From assembly GCA_949296355.1 (NCBI GenBank), contig CASFPS010000005.1, positions 1 through 64,000 on the forward strand: a stretch of 64,000 nucleotides of DNA, given 5' to 3'. The notes below the pieces were generated by a model. The model searched no databases. It saw only the letters and a program-made list of their open reading frames with translations, and was not told where the DNA came from. The position numbers were made by a program, and so were the translations under genes. Below, in pieces: positions 32,462 to 40,981 of the stretch (position 1 is the first letter of the stretch; each line of letters starts with the position of its first letter). The DNA comes from an uncultured bacterium. Its GTDB lineage: Bacteria; Cyanobacteriota; Vampirovibrionia; Gastranaerophilales; Gastranaerophilaceae.

Positions 32462-34123
32462 ATGACTGATTCTAATATAATAATTATTATTGTATCATTT
32501 GTTGTTGCTATTGCAGCAATTTATATACTATATTCAATAATTTTATTTCAGGGCGGTTCGTCCAAAAAAGGAGATGAACTTCAGCTCTCTACAAAAAATA
32601 TACTGGATCAGGTAGAAGTTCTGTTTGATAAAAAGGAATACTCGCTTGTTCAGCTTTTGGCTACAAAATATCTGGACAGAGTGCCGAGCCATGTCGATGT
32701 CAGAGTCTACCTTGCAAAAGCTTACTTTGAGGACAGAAAATACAATCAGGCAATCAAACAGTGCGCAATCATACTAAAAAAGAAGCCGAACAATCTTGAT
32801 ACCAGAAGGGTTCTCGGCGCCTGTTACATAAAAAAACAGGCATATGGCAAAGCAATAAAAGAGTATGAATTCCTGTTTGACCATAATAAAAATGACAAAG
32901 ATGTTGTAAGAACTTTAGCCTCGCTCTACAGAGATACTGATCAGCTTTACTCGGCAATCGGCGCTTATGAAGTTCTCGCTGACCTGTTGGATTTGGATGA
33001 AGATATTGCTGACGTACAGTCAATACTTGCAGAACTCAATGAAGAAGCCCACGATTATCCTGCTGCATTTGAAGCGTATAAAAGGCGGCTGGGGATTTAT
33101 CCCAATGACATTGAGACTAACAAAAAGCTTACGGAATTATACATAAAAATAAAAAACTATCCGGTAGCAATTGAGACTCTTTTATACATGCTCACTTTTG
33201 TTACGGACGCAAAAACTCTCCTATGGATATATGAAACCCTTGTCGCTTTGTATGTAGAATCAGAAGAATATGATAAAGCCATTGAATATTCGGAAAAGCT
33301 TCTGGATGTACAGGGTTCGGACAAATTTAAAGTCAGAAATGATATCGCGACTTTCAATATAAAGTTAAACCGCGTCGGAGAAGGTATTGAAATTCTGGAA
33401 GATTTGGCAATGATGTCGCAGAACGGATTTGATGTAACTCTGGAACTTGCAGATGCATATATCCAGCAAAAAGAATACCAGAAAGCATTGGATAAATATA
33501 CGCTCCTGCTCGACAAAGCAACCCAGAGAGAGGCTAAAACCGTAAACCTGCTTTTATGTGAATTATACATAAAATGGGCTGTAGATCTGGCTGAACAGGG
33601 AAAATATGATGAATCTTATGAGCTTCTGAAGAACGCAACCCAGTATAATGCAATTAATCCGGAAATTTATTACAATGTTGCAAATAACAATTATCAGCAA
33701 AAAAACTTCGCTTCTTGTGTAGAAGCTGTAAACAAAGCGATTGAATATGATAAGCAAAGCGAGCATAAAGCTAAGTATTTATTACTGTTATCAGAAGCCC
33801 ATCACCAGCTCGGGAATTTCTTTGAAGAGAAAAAAGCCCTTACAGACCTGTTAAAATTTGATGAAAAAAATCCGTCCGGTCTATACAGGGTAGGGCTTAT
33901 GTATGCAGCGCAGCATGATTTTAAAAATGCAGAAGAAGCATTCAAAAAAGCAATCTTGTACAACCCGAACCTGCTTCAGGCAAAATACAATCTTGCTCTT
34001 TTGTACGAAAATAATAATAGAGATAAGGCAAAAGAACTTTATATGGAAGTTCTTGAGCAAGATCCGGCTTTTGAAGAAGCAAAAAATGCTCTTGCGGATT
34101 TATCAACCTCTGATTTCTTCTGA
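32462..34123 (+). CDS. Membrane-anchored TPR protein
   Basis: 553 residues. One N-terminal membrane segment (NIIIIIVSFVVAIAAIYILYSIILF) followed by about 12 tetratricopeptide repeats, clear in VDVRVYLAKAYFEDRKYNQA, RRVLGACYIKKQAYGKAI, PEIYYNVANNNYQQKNF and LLQAKYNLALLYENNNRDKA. TPR solenoids hold protein partners; with the anchor, it probably organises a membrane complex on the cytosolic side. Ribosome site GAGAG. The closeness to the pilus/secretion cluster (divergent) is suggestive, but there is no direct link. Confidence 0.8.
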   Translation: MTDSNIIIIIVSFVVAIAAIYILYSIILFQGGSSKKGDELQLSTKNILDQVEVLFDKKEYSLVQLLATKYLDRVPSHVDVRVYLAKAYFEDRKYNQAIKQCAIILKKKPNNLDTRRVLGACYIKKQAYGKAIKEYEFLFDHNKNDKDVVRTLASLYRDTDQLYSAIGAYEVLADLLDLDEDIADVQSILAELNEEAHDYPAAFEAYKRRLGIYPNDIETNKKLTELYIKIKNYPVAIETLLYMLTFVTDAKTLLWIYETLVALYVESEEYDKAIEYSEKLLDVQGSDKFKVRNDIATFNIKLNRVGEGIEILEDLAMMSQNGFDVTLELADAYIQQKEYQKALDKYTLLLDKATQREAKTVNLLLCELYIKWAVDLAEQGKYDESYELLKNATQYNAINPEIYYNVANNNYQQKNFASCVEAVNKAIEYDKQSEHKAKYLLLLSEAHHQLGNFFEEKKALTDLLKFDEKNPSGLYRVGLMYAAQHDFKNAEEAFKKAILYNPNLLQAKYNLALLYENNNRDKAKELYMEVLEQDPAFEEAKNALADLSTSDFF

Positions 34124-34137
34124 TACTTTCCGGCTTG

Positions 34138-34308
34138 TCAATTAATATCCTCCGGGATATAGATAACTGTATCACTGAGATAGTCTCTTGCATCTTCCGC
34201 TGTTGAAAATCTCGGCACAATTCTTTGATAATCCTGCACAACCGAGATAATATCATCCACGGACATTTTAATAATTCTTCTGCTGTCTGATTCAATGATT
34301 CTTGCCAT
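34138..34308 (-). CDS. Small unknown protein
   Basis: 56 residues, starting MARIIESDSRRIIKMSVDDI and ending DYLSDTVIYIPEDIN. It has a good GGCGGAAAG ribosome site 6 nt before ATG and normal codon use for this genome. The middle (ISVVQDYQRIVPRFSTAEDA) is helical. I do not recognise it; the arrangement of a basic start and STAEDARDYL recalls small DNA- or protein-binding antitoxin-like peptides, without evidence. It lies convergent with the TPR gene, 62 nt after the phosphopantetheinyl transferase gene's end on the same strand. Confidence 0.6.
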   Translation of the reverse strand: MARIIESDSRRIIKMSVDDIISVVQDYQRIVPRFSTAEDARDYLSDTVIYIPEDIN

Positions 34309-34369
34309 TCTTTCCGCCTTTTTAATTACATTTATATTAACGGCAAAAATTTCTTAAACTTTAGAAGAA

Positions 34370-34903
34370 TCAAATATTTGCGTTAGGAAACACCTGTCCG
34401 CTTTGAATATAAATCTCAAACTCTTCCTGAACATTTACACTTGAGGCAGTGATTATATAATCGTCAAAATGGAATTTTTTAAACTTCTGCGCGGGTTTTC
34501 CAAGTTTATACTCAGCTTCGTATTTTGTCCATTCATTATAGAACTCCTCGAGAGTATTGCACTTGAATCCCATACGGGAAGCAATATCTCCAAATTCCCG
34601 CATTTTGATTTTTTCAATATCCACACCGCAGTCATAGTCGGAAAACGCAAGCGCAATAAAATCTCCGCTGTGGCTTATGCTGAAAAATTTAGCCCTGTTT
34701 TTCAAAAACGGTTTTTTCCCGTTAAAAACAATTTCTCTATCTTCTATTCCGTAAAAGTCCCTCAAAATCCTGTCGGTCATCAAATATGAAAAACAGTGCT
34801 CATTCCACTTTTTAGGATTTGAAATCTCTTTTTTCTGAAACTCCCTTAAAAGTTCCATATGAACATTATCAGCATCTACGATTTCTATTACAAAAATATC
34901 CAT
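34370..34903 (-). CDS. 4'-phosphopantetheinyl transferase (Sfp-type)
   Basis: 177 residues. FFSISHSGDFIALAFSDYDCGVDIEKI (the SHS and G(V)DIE motifs, the aspartate and glutamate binding Mg2+) and NEWTKYEAEYKL (WxxKEAxxK-type) are the family landmarks. It moves the phosphopantetheine arm of CoA onto carrier proteins; the ACP at 52637 is a natural substrate, because no AcpS gene is in the window. A role for a polyketide/nonribosomal carrier is possible but no such genes are seen. The protein is shorter than Sfp itself (about 225). Confidence 0.85.
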   Translation of the reverse strand: MDIFVIEIVDADNVHMELLREFQKKEISNPKKWNEHCFSYLMTDRILRDFYGIEDREIVFNGKKPFLKNRAKFFSISHSGDFIALAFSDYDCGVDIEKIKMREFGDIASRMGFKCNTLEEFYNEWTKYEAEYKLGKPAQKFKKFHFDDYIITASSVNVQEEFEIYIQSGQVFPNANI

Positions 34904-34964
34904 AAAAATATTATAAAATAAAGTTAACGAAAGTAAAAGAAATTAAGCCTGCAGATTTGTCAAA

Positions 34965-35000
34965 AAAGGCGCCGCTTTTGAATAAAAGCGGCGCCTTTTA
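34965..35000. terminator. Bidirectional terminator after nrdD
   Basis: AAAAGGCGCCGCTTTT / AAAAGCGGCGCCTTTT with a 4 nt loop GAAT; T tracts on both strands. Confidence 0.85.
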
Positions 35001-35016
35001 TACCTTAATTTTTAGA

Positions 35017-37290
35017 CTACATAGATTTTCTGTCTGCAATTTCTTCCATCTTATGATCAGCAAGTCTTGAATCACCCTTAACTCTTGAATAAGCAAGATA
35101 CCCGTTCATTCTTTCGATCTTGGTAAGATTCTTAGAACCGCACTTAGGACATACATCCATATTCAATTCCTGATGACCGCAGTCGTCGCAGTATGAAAGT
35201 GACAGGTTAACACCTTCATAGAAGCCCATATCCATTGCTCTGTGAATCAATGTTTCAACAGCTTCAGTATTGTAATCAATCGGATATTTTACGTACTGAA
35301 TCTTTCCTCCGTTCAATAAATCCCAGAAGCGTTTTTCCAGATCCTGTTTCTGAATAGGAGTTATATCCTCGCTTACATGGCAGTGGAAAGAATTTGATAC
35401 ATACGGTTTATCAGAAACATTTGCAACAATTCCGAATTTCTTTCTGAACTGTTTTACCTGCAATCCGCAAAGGTTTTCAGCCGGAGTTCCGTATATTGCG
35501 TAAAGAATTCCGTCTTCTTCCTTAAACTGCTGGGTCTTTTTGTTAATGTATTCCATAACTTCAAGCGCAAATTCTCCGTCTTCCACAAGAGATTTACCAT
35601 TATATAATTCCTGCAATTCATTCAATGCAGTAATACCAAATGAAGCTGTAGAAGATTTTAACAAAGGTCTGATTTTATCGTGGATACCCAGATGACCGCC
35701 TAAGAATCCGCCTTCGCAGAATGCGAGAGGGTTTACGGAAGCCTTCATTTCTCCTAAGTAGTCATAAGTTCTTTTATGTAACTTTCTGATTAATTCAAGA
35801 TAGTAATCCAGAACTTCATAGAAATCTTTGCTTTCCTTTTTAGCTTTGGCATAAATCATCGGAAGGTGAAGACTTATAGCACCAATATTGAAACGACCTA
35901 CAAAAATAGGAGTATCATTCTCATCAGCAGGCTTCATTCCGCCTCTTTCGTACCAAGGTGATAAGAAAGCTCTGCAGCCCATCGGAGAAACGACTTTACC
36001 GTATTTTTTGTACATTTCGGCAACATAACCTTCGCCAGTCAGTGAAAGCCAGTCAGGATACATTGTTTTCTTAGAGCACTCAACACCTGCTTTAAACAAG
36101 TCCTCGTTAACCTTGCCCGGTCCGTGAAGGTTTTCATCATACAAGAATACAATTTTAGGGAACAATACCGGTTTTTTGCATTCTTTTTTGCCCTGTCCGC
36201 CTTTTCTGATTCTGAGCATAGCTAACGTTGCCATCTTTTCGTAAACACCGGTTCCTAAGCCTGCAGTAACCGTAATAAACGGATAATCTCCTCTTGAAGA
36301 AGCTACCGTATTAAATTTATATTCCCAGCCCTGGAAACCTTGTTCAAAATCTTTTTCAACATCAGCCATTGCAGCTTCTCTTGCTTTTTCAAAAGACAGA
36401 CCTAAGCAAAGGTATTTATCGTACTGTCTCTGGTAAGTTTTTTCAGCATAAACAGCAAGAATTTTATCGACTTCCGCAACAGTGAAACCGCCGTACTGCT
36501 GGCTTGCAGCAGCCATTACAATATCACCGATTACATCAAAAGCAACATCAAGAGACTTAGGCTCGTTGTACCACAAATTACCCATCTCAAATCCGCCTTT
36601 GAGAACGGAAGCTACATCAAATAAGCAGCAGTTCATAGTATCACGTCTTGCAGACATATCATGAATATAAATATAACCGTCTCTGATTGCCTGAAGTTCG
36701 TCTACCGTTAAGAAGAACTTTTTATACAATTCTTTGTTTAATTCGTTAAAAATCAAAGAACGTTTTGTGGAAACAAGTGTAGAATCAGCATTAGCGTTTT
36801 CTTTGTCGCCAATATACATAATTCTTTGTGATTCCTGATAAACTTTGTCTAACATGTGCACAAAATCCTGTTTGTAGTTTCTGTAGTTTCTATAGCTTTG
36901 TGCAACTTTCGGATTGATATGCTCAAGAGCACCTTCAACCAGATTGTGCATATCTGCTATAGTGACTTCCGTCTTATTCATCTTTACAACATTATTATCT
37001 ACAAAGTCGCATATTTCTTTCAACTCGTCATCAGAAAGCTCTACAAGCATTCTTGTTGCAGATTTTTTTACGGCGTTTATGATTTTGTTATTGTCAAACT
37101 CTTCTTTTGTGCCGTCTTTTTTGATAACGTACACACAATTAACTTTGATAGGAGTAATCTGAGCTGTTTTCGGCAGTTCATTTAATTTTGATAAAGGTGA
37201 AACAGTGCTTCCCTTCATCACATCAGTAACTTTTGCCGCCGATGAGGTAAATTCTACTACATTTCTTTCCTTATTTAAACTGTTTTGCAT
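35017..37290 (-). CDS. nrdD: Anaerobic (class III) ribonucleoside-triphosphate reductase
   Basis: 757 residues. An N-terminal ATP-cone domain (VIKKDGTKEEFDNNKIINAVKK) is followed by the glycyl-radical enzyme body (YIHDMSARRDTMNCCLFD; QYGGFTV; a SPMGCRAFLSPW segment) and the C-terminal zinc site CDDCG...CPKCG. The glycyl radical loop is RMNGYLAYSR, with Gly as the radical residue. It makes deoxynucleotides without oxygen, so the host lives anaerobically. The activase gene nrdG is not adjacent. No clear NrdR box was found in the 576 bp upstream. Confidence 0.95.
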   Translation of the reverse strand: MQNSLNKERNVVEFTSSAAKVTDVMKGSTVSPLSKLNELPKTAQITPIKVNCVYVIKKDGTKEEFDNNKIINAVKKSATRMLVELSDDELKEICDFVDNNVVKMNKTEVTIADMHNLVEGALEHINPKVAQSYRNYRNYKQDFVHMLDKVYQESQRIMYIGDKENANADSTLVSTKRSLIFNELNKELYKKFFLTVDELQAIRDGYIYIHDMSARRDTMNCCLFDVASVLKGGFEMGNLWYNEPKSLDVAFDVIGDIVMAAASQQYGGFTVAEVDKILAVYAEKTYQRQYDKYLCLGLSFEKAREAAMADVEKDFEQGFQGWEYKFNTVASSRGDYPFITVTAGLGTGVYEKMATLAMLRIRKGGQGKKECKKPVLFPKIVFLYDENLHGPGKVNEDLFKAGVECSKKTMYPDWLSLTGEGYVAEMYKKYGKVVSPMGCRAFLSPWYERGGMKPADENDTPIFVGRFNIGAISLHLPMIYAKAKKESKDFYEVLDYYLELIRKLHKRTYDYLGEMKASVNPLAFCEGGFLGGHLGIHDKIRPLLKSSTASFGITALNELQELYNGKSLVEDGEFALEVMEYINKKTQQFKEEDGILYAIYGTPAENLCGLQVKQFRKKFGIVANVSDKPYVSNSFHCHVSEDITPIQKQDLEKRFWDLLNGGKIQYVKYPIDYNTEAVETLIHRAMDMGFYEGVNLSLSYCDDCGHQELNMDVCPKCGSKNLTKIERMNGYLAYSRVKGDSRLADHKMEEIADRKSM

Positions 37291-37866
37291 TGTCCTTACG
37301 ACCTCCTAATCTACACTAAGGTCAGCTATTTCTTCAGCTTTCCTCTTTTATATTTAGAGAATAACATTCTCTTCCCAAAATCTAATCCTTTAATTAAATG
37401 ATAATTCAAACACTAATTCTAATCAATAAATTAATAAAACGTCACAAAGGGTGTAAATGTAGTAACAACGTAGGTTTTACAAAACTCAATATTGTAAAAA
37501 TTGTTACGTTTTTAGCATGTTTTTTTTCATTAAATTCTTGACAAAACCCGAGAGGTTTAACAATTGTTTATGTGACACTTATCATATAAAAACAATCAGA
37601 CATGCTTATAAAATTTTTCCGGTCGATTCGAGGAAATTTGAGTATATTGCCGGAATTAAGAAATAAAAGTAAATATTTGATATTGTTTATTTTTACAACT
37701 ACTCCAAAACTCTATTATCCGATATTTTAAGAGTTTAACCCCAAAAACTAAACTAACAGGTAATTTATGTTGATACATAACACCTTACAATTTCTGTAGG
37801 GGCTTTCAAGAAAAGGTTTAAATTTACTTTTATCTTGCTCAGCCCCGTCTATGGAGATATGTTGTT
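37291..37866. other. Long AT-rich divergent intergenic region
   Basis: No gene is seen on either strand. It must hold the promoter of nrdD (minus) and that of the 37867 gene (plus). A TTGACA occurs at 37538-37543 but no matching -10 box at the right distance. An inverted repeat GGGGCT / AGCCCC (37798-37803, 37842-37847) lies just ahead of the 37867 gene and may be part of its leader. Confidence 0.5.
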
Positions 37867-38178
37867 ATGGAAAAATTTCAGAATAAATATTTGGAAATAA
37901 AAAACATCAGCAAAGATATTGTGAACTGGGTAGAAGATATTGCAGAAGAAAACAACTGCAAAGTTGAACGCAAAGAGTGGAAAAGCAAATATAACAGCTA
38001 TGTTGTTTATGACTATGAACCTTTTTGTTCTGAAGGTTTTGAGATAAATATTCTTCTGAGCTCTTTTGATATATCATACCTGAATTTTATTAAATATCTT
38101 TACAATGAAAAACTAAGTACAATAGAATATTTGGACAATTGTATAAAGATTCCTGCAATAAAAAACTATTCACATTAG
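37867..38178 (+). CDS. Small unknown protein
   Basis: 103 residues: MEKFQNKYLEIKNISKDIVN, then a charged middle (KVERKEWKSKYNSYVVYDYE) and a hydrophobic stretch (INILLSSFDISYLNFIKYLY). No family is recognised. A weak GGAGAT site lies 10 nt before the ATG. It precedes the aminotransferase gene by 47 nt on the same strand. Two cysteines are well separated, so no metal site is evident. Real translation is likely from its length and codon use. Confidence 0.5.
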   Translation: MEKFQNKYLEIKNISKDIVNWVEDIAEENNCKVERKEWKSKYNSYVVYDYEPFCSEGFEINILLSSFDISYLNFIKYLYNEKLSTIEYLDNCIKIPAIKNYSH

Positions 38179-38225
38179 AGAATTTGGTATATAATATTCT
38201 TTAACCAATAGCGAGGAATATTATT

Positions 38226-39464
38226 ATGCAGGAAAAATTTAATGATTATGTACAGTCTCTTGAAACATACATAATGTTTCGTATAAAAGAAACCGTTGCA
38301 AAGATTACACCGGAATTAAAAGCAAAAGGAAGAGCGCCTATCGCATTATCAATGGGCGCGCCGACGGCAGCTCCGCCAAAATACTTGATTGATGCCCTAA
38401 AAGCGGCTTTAGATGAGCCGGGCATACATACATATTCAAGTCCGAAAGGTGAAAAATACTACAGAGAAGCTGTTGCAAGAAGAATGAAAGAGCGCTTCGG
38501 AGTAGAACTCAATCCTGATACGGAAATATTTTCGCTTATCGGCTCAAAAGAAGGACTTGCAAACTTTATCAGAATTCTTATTAATCCGACAACCGTTGAT
38601 GAAGATAAAGATATTATTATGGTACCTGACCCGGGATACGCTTCTTATGGCGAGATGATAAAAGTTTCAGGCGGAAAGGCGTATTCTGTTCCGCTGACTC
38701 CTGAAAATAATTTTATGCCTGATATGGAGGAGGTTTGGGAAAATCTGATTAAAGAAGGATATAATCCGGAGAAAGTCAAAGCATTATTGATTAATTACCC
38801 TAACAACCCTCTCGGGGCAACTGCAACAAGAGAGTATTACGGAAAGCTTGTTGATTTTTGTAAGAAACATAATCTGCTTTTGATTTCTGACGCCGCATAC
38901 ACTGATTTATACTTTAAACCTGAACTCAAACCGATGAGCATTCTGGAAATTGAAGGGGCAAAAGATGTTGCAGTTGAATTCTTTAGTTTCTCAAAACCTT
39001 ACGCAATAACCGGCTGGAGACTCGGATGGATTTGCGGAAATGCTGACGCTGTAAAAGTTTTCGGGAAACTTAAATCAACTCTGGATTCCGGATTATTCAA
39101 GGCGCTTCAAAAAGCCTGCGCGGAAATTTTAAACTCTAAAGAAGGCGATGAATACATTAAAGAAGCCAATATAAGATTTAAAAAGAATCAGGAAATATTT
39201 GTTAAAGGTTTAAAAGAGGAACTTGGCTGGGGTGAATTTAATATTCCAGATGCAACATTCTACCTCTGGATTCCTATTCCTCCGAGATATAAAACTTCGG
39301 TAGAATTTACGGATGATTTGATGCATAAATCCGGCGTTGTAATGGTTCCGGGAGATGCGTTCGGCAAATACGGAAAAGGCTTTTGCAGAGTTTCTGTTGT
39401 ATGCTCGGAAGACGAACTCAGAGAAGTTATCAGAAGAATGAAAGAGGATGGATTTGTTTATTAA
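38226..39464 (+). CDS. Class I aminotransferase, probably LL-diaminopimelate aminotransferase
   Basis: 412 residues. The PLP site is FSFSKPYAITGWRLGW (Lys forming the Schiff base), with LLINYPNNPLGA for the Asn that contacts PLP and ISDAAYTDL for the Asp/Tyr pair. The opening IALSMGAPTAAPPKYLIDALKAALDE and PGIHTYSSPKG are the style of the LL-DAP aminotransferase clade (cyanobacteria, plants, Chlamydia). This makes LL-DAP for lysine and peptidoglycan in one step. Other class I aminotransferases remain possible. Ribosome site GAGGAA. A terminator follows at once. Confidence 0.8.
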   Translation: MQEKFNDYVQSLETYIMFRIKETVAKITPELKAKGRAPIALSMGAPTAAPPKYLIDALKAALDEPGIHTYSSPKGEKYYREAVARRMKERFGVELNPDTEIFSLIGSKEGLANFIRILINPTTVDEDKDIIMVPDPGYASYGEMIKVSGGKAYSVPLTPENNFMPDMEEVWENLIKEGYNPEKVKALLINYPNNPLGATATREYYGKLVDFCKKHNLLLISDAAYTDLYFKPELKPMSILEIEGAKDVAVEFFSFSKPYAITGWRLGWICGNADAVKVFGKLKSTLDSGLFKALQKACAEILNSKEGDEYIKEANIRFKKNQEIFVKGLKEELGWGEFNIPDATFYLWIPIPPRYKTSVEFTDDLMHKSGVVMVPGDAFGKYGKGFCRVSVVCSEDELREVIRRMKEDGFVY

Positions 39465-39466
39465 TA

Positions 39467-39491
39467 AAAAGCCGGATTTTTTCCGGCTTTT
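39467..39491 (+). terminator. Terminator after the aminotransferase
   Basis: AAAAGCCGG / CCGGCTTTT with a 7 nt loop and TTATTTTTT after it; it starts 3 nt after the stop codon. Confidence 0.85.
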
Positions 39492-39544
39492 TATTTTTTA
39501 AAATTCAACCGGCAAAAATATTTTTGTTCAAGTTTTAATATAGT

Positions 39545-40162
39545 ATGAATATTCAACCGATAAATAATCAACAAACATACAAAACAAATTTTAAATCAAC
39601 GTATCCCGTTGTGCACTGGGTTGCAGAGACAAACGGAAGCTATGCTCCTATTGCCAATATGCAGCTTGTAAAAAAATTGCAGGGTAAAATTATCAGAATG
39701 TTAAATAAACCGCTTGCGGAAAGCAAGAAGCAAATGGAAGTTGCAGAACAGAGGCTAAGAGCGTATATAGGCGCCTGTGATGTTTCGTACAGAAATAATC
39801 CGCACGTAAGGTCTTTCTATAACAGAACAGAAAGTTCAGTAGGCGGCTTTTCTCCTCTTTCTTATGTGATATCCGGAGATGATGTAGAATTATTTGAAAA
39901 TACGCTTGCAAAAAATATCGGTAAAGCTAAAGGAAATGCACGCGAATATCTTGCGCATCCCTACTCACCAGAGGCTGTTGAAGCAATAAAAGCGTACAAT
40001 GACGGCGGATTGAGATTTGTGAAAAGTTCCTCAAAACAAATTAAGGATAAAAAAGGTCGAGCTTATATTCTGCATACAAAATTTGAAATAGTCAGAAATA
40101 AAACCGGAAAAATAAAAGATTACAGATTTGTAGACGCGCGTTTTCTGCCCGTAAAAGGGTAG
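39545..40162 (+). CDS. Lineage-type hypothetical protein with N-terminal NFKS motif
   Basis: 205 residues. The opening MNIQPINNQQTYKTNFKS (Asn/Gln-rich, then NFK) is shared in style with the 747-residue protein at 49000 (…SINFRGRTPENF). The rest has helical and beta parts: MLNKPLAESKKQMEVAEQRLRAY, SYVISGDDVELFENTLAKNIG and a basic end FEIVRNKTGKIKDYRFVDARF. I recognise no domain. There is no signal peptide, and no Shine-Dalgarno sequence. The N-terminal motif may be a sorting or secretion tag in this lineage, which is a guess. Confidence 0.6.
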   Translation: MNIQPINNQQTYKTNFKSTYPVVHWVAETNGSYAPIANMQLVKKLQGKIIRMLNKPLAESKKQMEVAEQRLRAYIGACDVSYRNNPHVRSFYNRTESSVGGFSPLSYVISGDDVELFENTLAKNIGKAKGNAREYLAHPYSPEAVEAIKAYNDGGLRFVKSSSKQIKDKKGRAYILHTKFEIVRNKTGKIKDYRFVDARFLPVKG

Positions 40163-40226
40163 TGATTTTATAAAACATTTGTACTTGACTTTAAAAAGTG
40201 AGCATGTATCATAATAATATAACTAA

Positions 40227-40301
40227 GCGGGGGTAATTCAGTGGTAGAATGCTTCCTTGCCAAGGAAGATGTCGCGAGTTCGAGCCTCGTCTCCCGCTCC
40301 A
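40227..40301 (+). tRNA. tRNA-Gly (anticodon GCC)
   Basis: A full cloverleaf: acceptor GCGGGGG / CTCCCGC with discriminator T and encoded CCA, a D arm (TTCAGTGGTAGAA), anticodon stem CTTCC-TTGCCAA-GGAAG with GCC, and the T loop GTTCGAGCC. Reads GGC and GGT codons. A terminator follows 5 nt later. Confidence 0.96.
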
Positions 40302-40305
40302 TTTT

Positions 40306-40331
40306 AAAAGAGCCTTTTTAGGCTCTTTTTT
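40306..40331 (+). terminator. Terminator of the tRNA gene
   Basis: AAAAGAGCC-TTTTTA-GGCTCTTTTTT. Confidence 0.85.
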
Positions 40332-40450
40332 AGTGCGTTTTTGTCCTGTCCACGAACTGCAAAAATGAGTCTGTAGGATGCGATAAATCTTTGATTTACC
40401 GCAACAATAATGTTTCGGCAATCAGAGATTACCAAAACCTGCTAAAAGTT

Positions 40451-40493
40451 ACAAAAATATGATTAAACCAAGTGTTTGTTTACATTAATATAA
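40451..40493 (+). repeat. 43 bp direct repeat, left copy
   Basis: Matches 40982-41024 at 39 of 43 positions; the shared core is GTGTTTGTTTACATTAATA. The two copies lie 531 bp apart and enclose the toxin-antitoxin-like locus. Both follow ACCGCAACAA-type hairpin repeats. Confidence 0.7.
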
Positions 40494-40517
40494 GTTAAAT
40501 ATTTCATAGTGAAACAC

Positions 40518-40545
40518 TTGAAAATATAAAATAATCGTCTATAAT
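40518..40545 (+). promoter_or_regulatory. Promoter of the antisense RNA
   Basis: TTGAAA (40518-40523), 16 bp spacer, perfect TATAAT (40540-40545); transcription should begin near 40552. Confidence 0.65.
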
Positions 40546-40551
40546 AAGAGT

Positions 40552-40653
40552 AGGGAGAGGGTATCCGGAAATACCCTCTATGCAGACCCTACAACAATGA
40601 AGAAACAATTAGTAAAATGTGTCCAATGACGAGGAGGACACATTTTATTTTTT
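40552..40653 (+). ncRNA. Candidate antitoxin antisense RNA
   Basis: About 100 nt. The 5' part folds as GTAGGG...CCCTAC around a 9 bp hairpin AGAGGGTAT-CCGGAA-ATACCCTCT. The 3' end is a strong intrinsic terminator, AAAATGTGTCC (40614-40624) / GGACACATTTT (40636-40646), then ATTTTTT. It has a consensus promoter. It is complementary to most of the small peptide gene on the other strand (all but its first ~20 nt), so base pairing could block or destroy that mRNA. It matches no common RNA I know (not SRP RNA, 6S, tmRNA or RNase P). Confidence 0.6.
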
Positions 40654-40672
40654 GTCTAATTTGTTCTGCCAT
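40589..40672 (-). CDS. Candidate type I toxin peptide
   Basis: 27 residues: MAEQIRQKIKC, then a hydrophobic run VLLVIGHILLIVSSLL. That is a basic head and a membrane-spanning tail, the build of type I toxins (Fst/TxpA/Ldr style) although not a member of any I recognise. The ribosome site AAAGGAGGTGATTGC is complementary to nearly the whole 16S 3' end, far stronger than at ordinary genes here. A sequence 35 nt upstream (CACCACCTTTC) can pair with it (GAAAGGAGGTG, one mismatch), and an antisense RNA with its own promoter and terminator covers the coding region. The alternative is a chance frame. Confidence 0.55.
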   Translation of the reverse strand: MAEQIRQKIKCVLLVIGHILLIVSSLL

Positions 40673-40836
40673 AGTCGCAATCACCTCCTTTCGTACACCT
40701 TATGCAGAAAAAGTTTTGTCGTGCGTTGAAAGGTGGTGAGGTCTGTTCTACTCTTGGCATCAGCCAAAGTTTTATTTTTATAAATGTACAATTTATTACT
40801 GGTTTCATACTATAACATGTAAATTTGATTTTACAA
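40673..40836 (-). promoter_or_regulatory. Promoter and self-sequestering leader of the toxin mRNA
   Basis: On the minus strand: TTGTAA (40836-40831), 16 nt, TATAGT (40814-40809), so the mRNA would start near 40802 with a 130 nt leader. The leader begins with a hairpin CTTTGGC-TGAT-GCCAAG (40769-40753), then CACCACCTTTC (40738-40728) which can mask the ribosome site GAAAGGAGGTG (40692-40682). Confidence 0.5.
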
Positions 40837-40981
40837 TTTTATGTGACTACAGTTTGCATAGCTGTCGGTTGGGCATACTTGCCCGACAACTTCCGGATAT
40901 CAGCCGCCGGAAGAAATGCAGGTTGGCTTTAACCCGACACAACCTCTGTCCGTAGCTTGTGGTAAATTTTTACTTACCGCA

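Noticed and set aside
37538-37566. Promoter from TTGACA in the nrdD intergenic region
   Set aside because: No acceptable -10 box lies 16-18 bp away, so the hexamer alone is not enough.
40597-40629. 10-codon leader peptide within the plus-strand RNA (MKKQLVKCVQ)
   Set aside because: No ribosome site at proper distance and no downstream gene to attenuate; probably chance on the strand opposite the toxin-like gene.
40552-40653. Assignment of the RNA to SRP RNA, 6S RNA or a known riboswitch
   Set aside because: The conserved SRP loop and the long 6S rod are missing, the RNA ends in its own terminator with no gene after it, and it lies across the small peptide gene.
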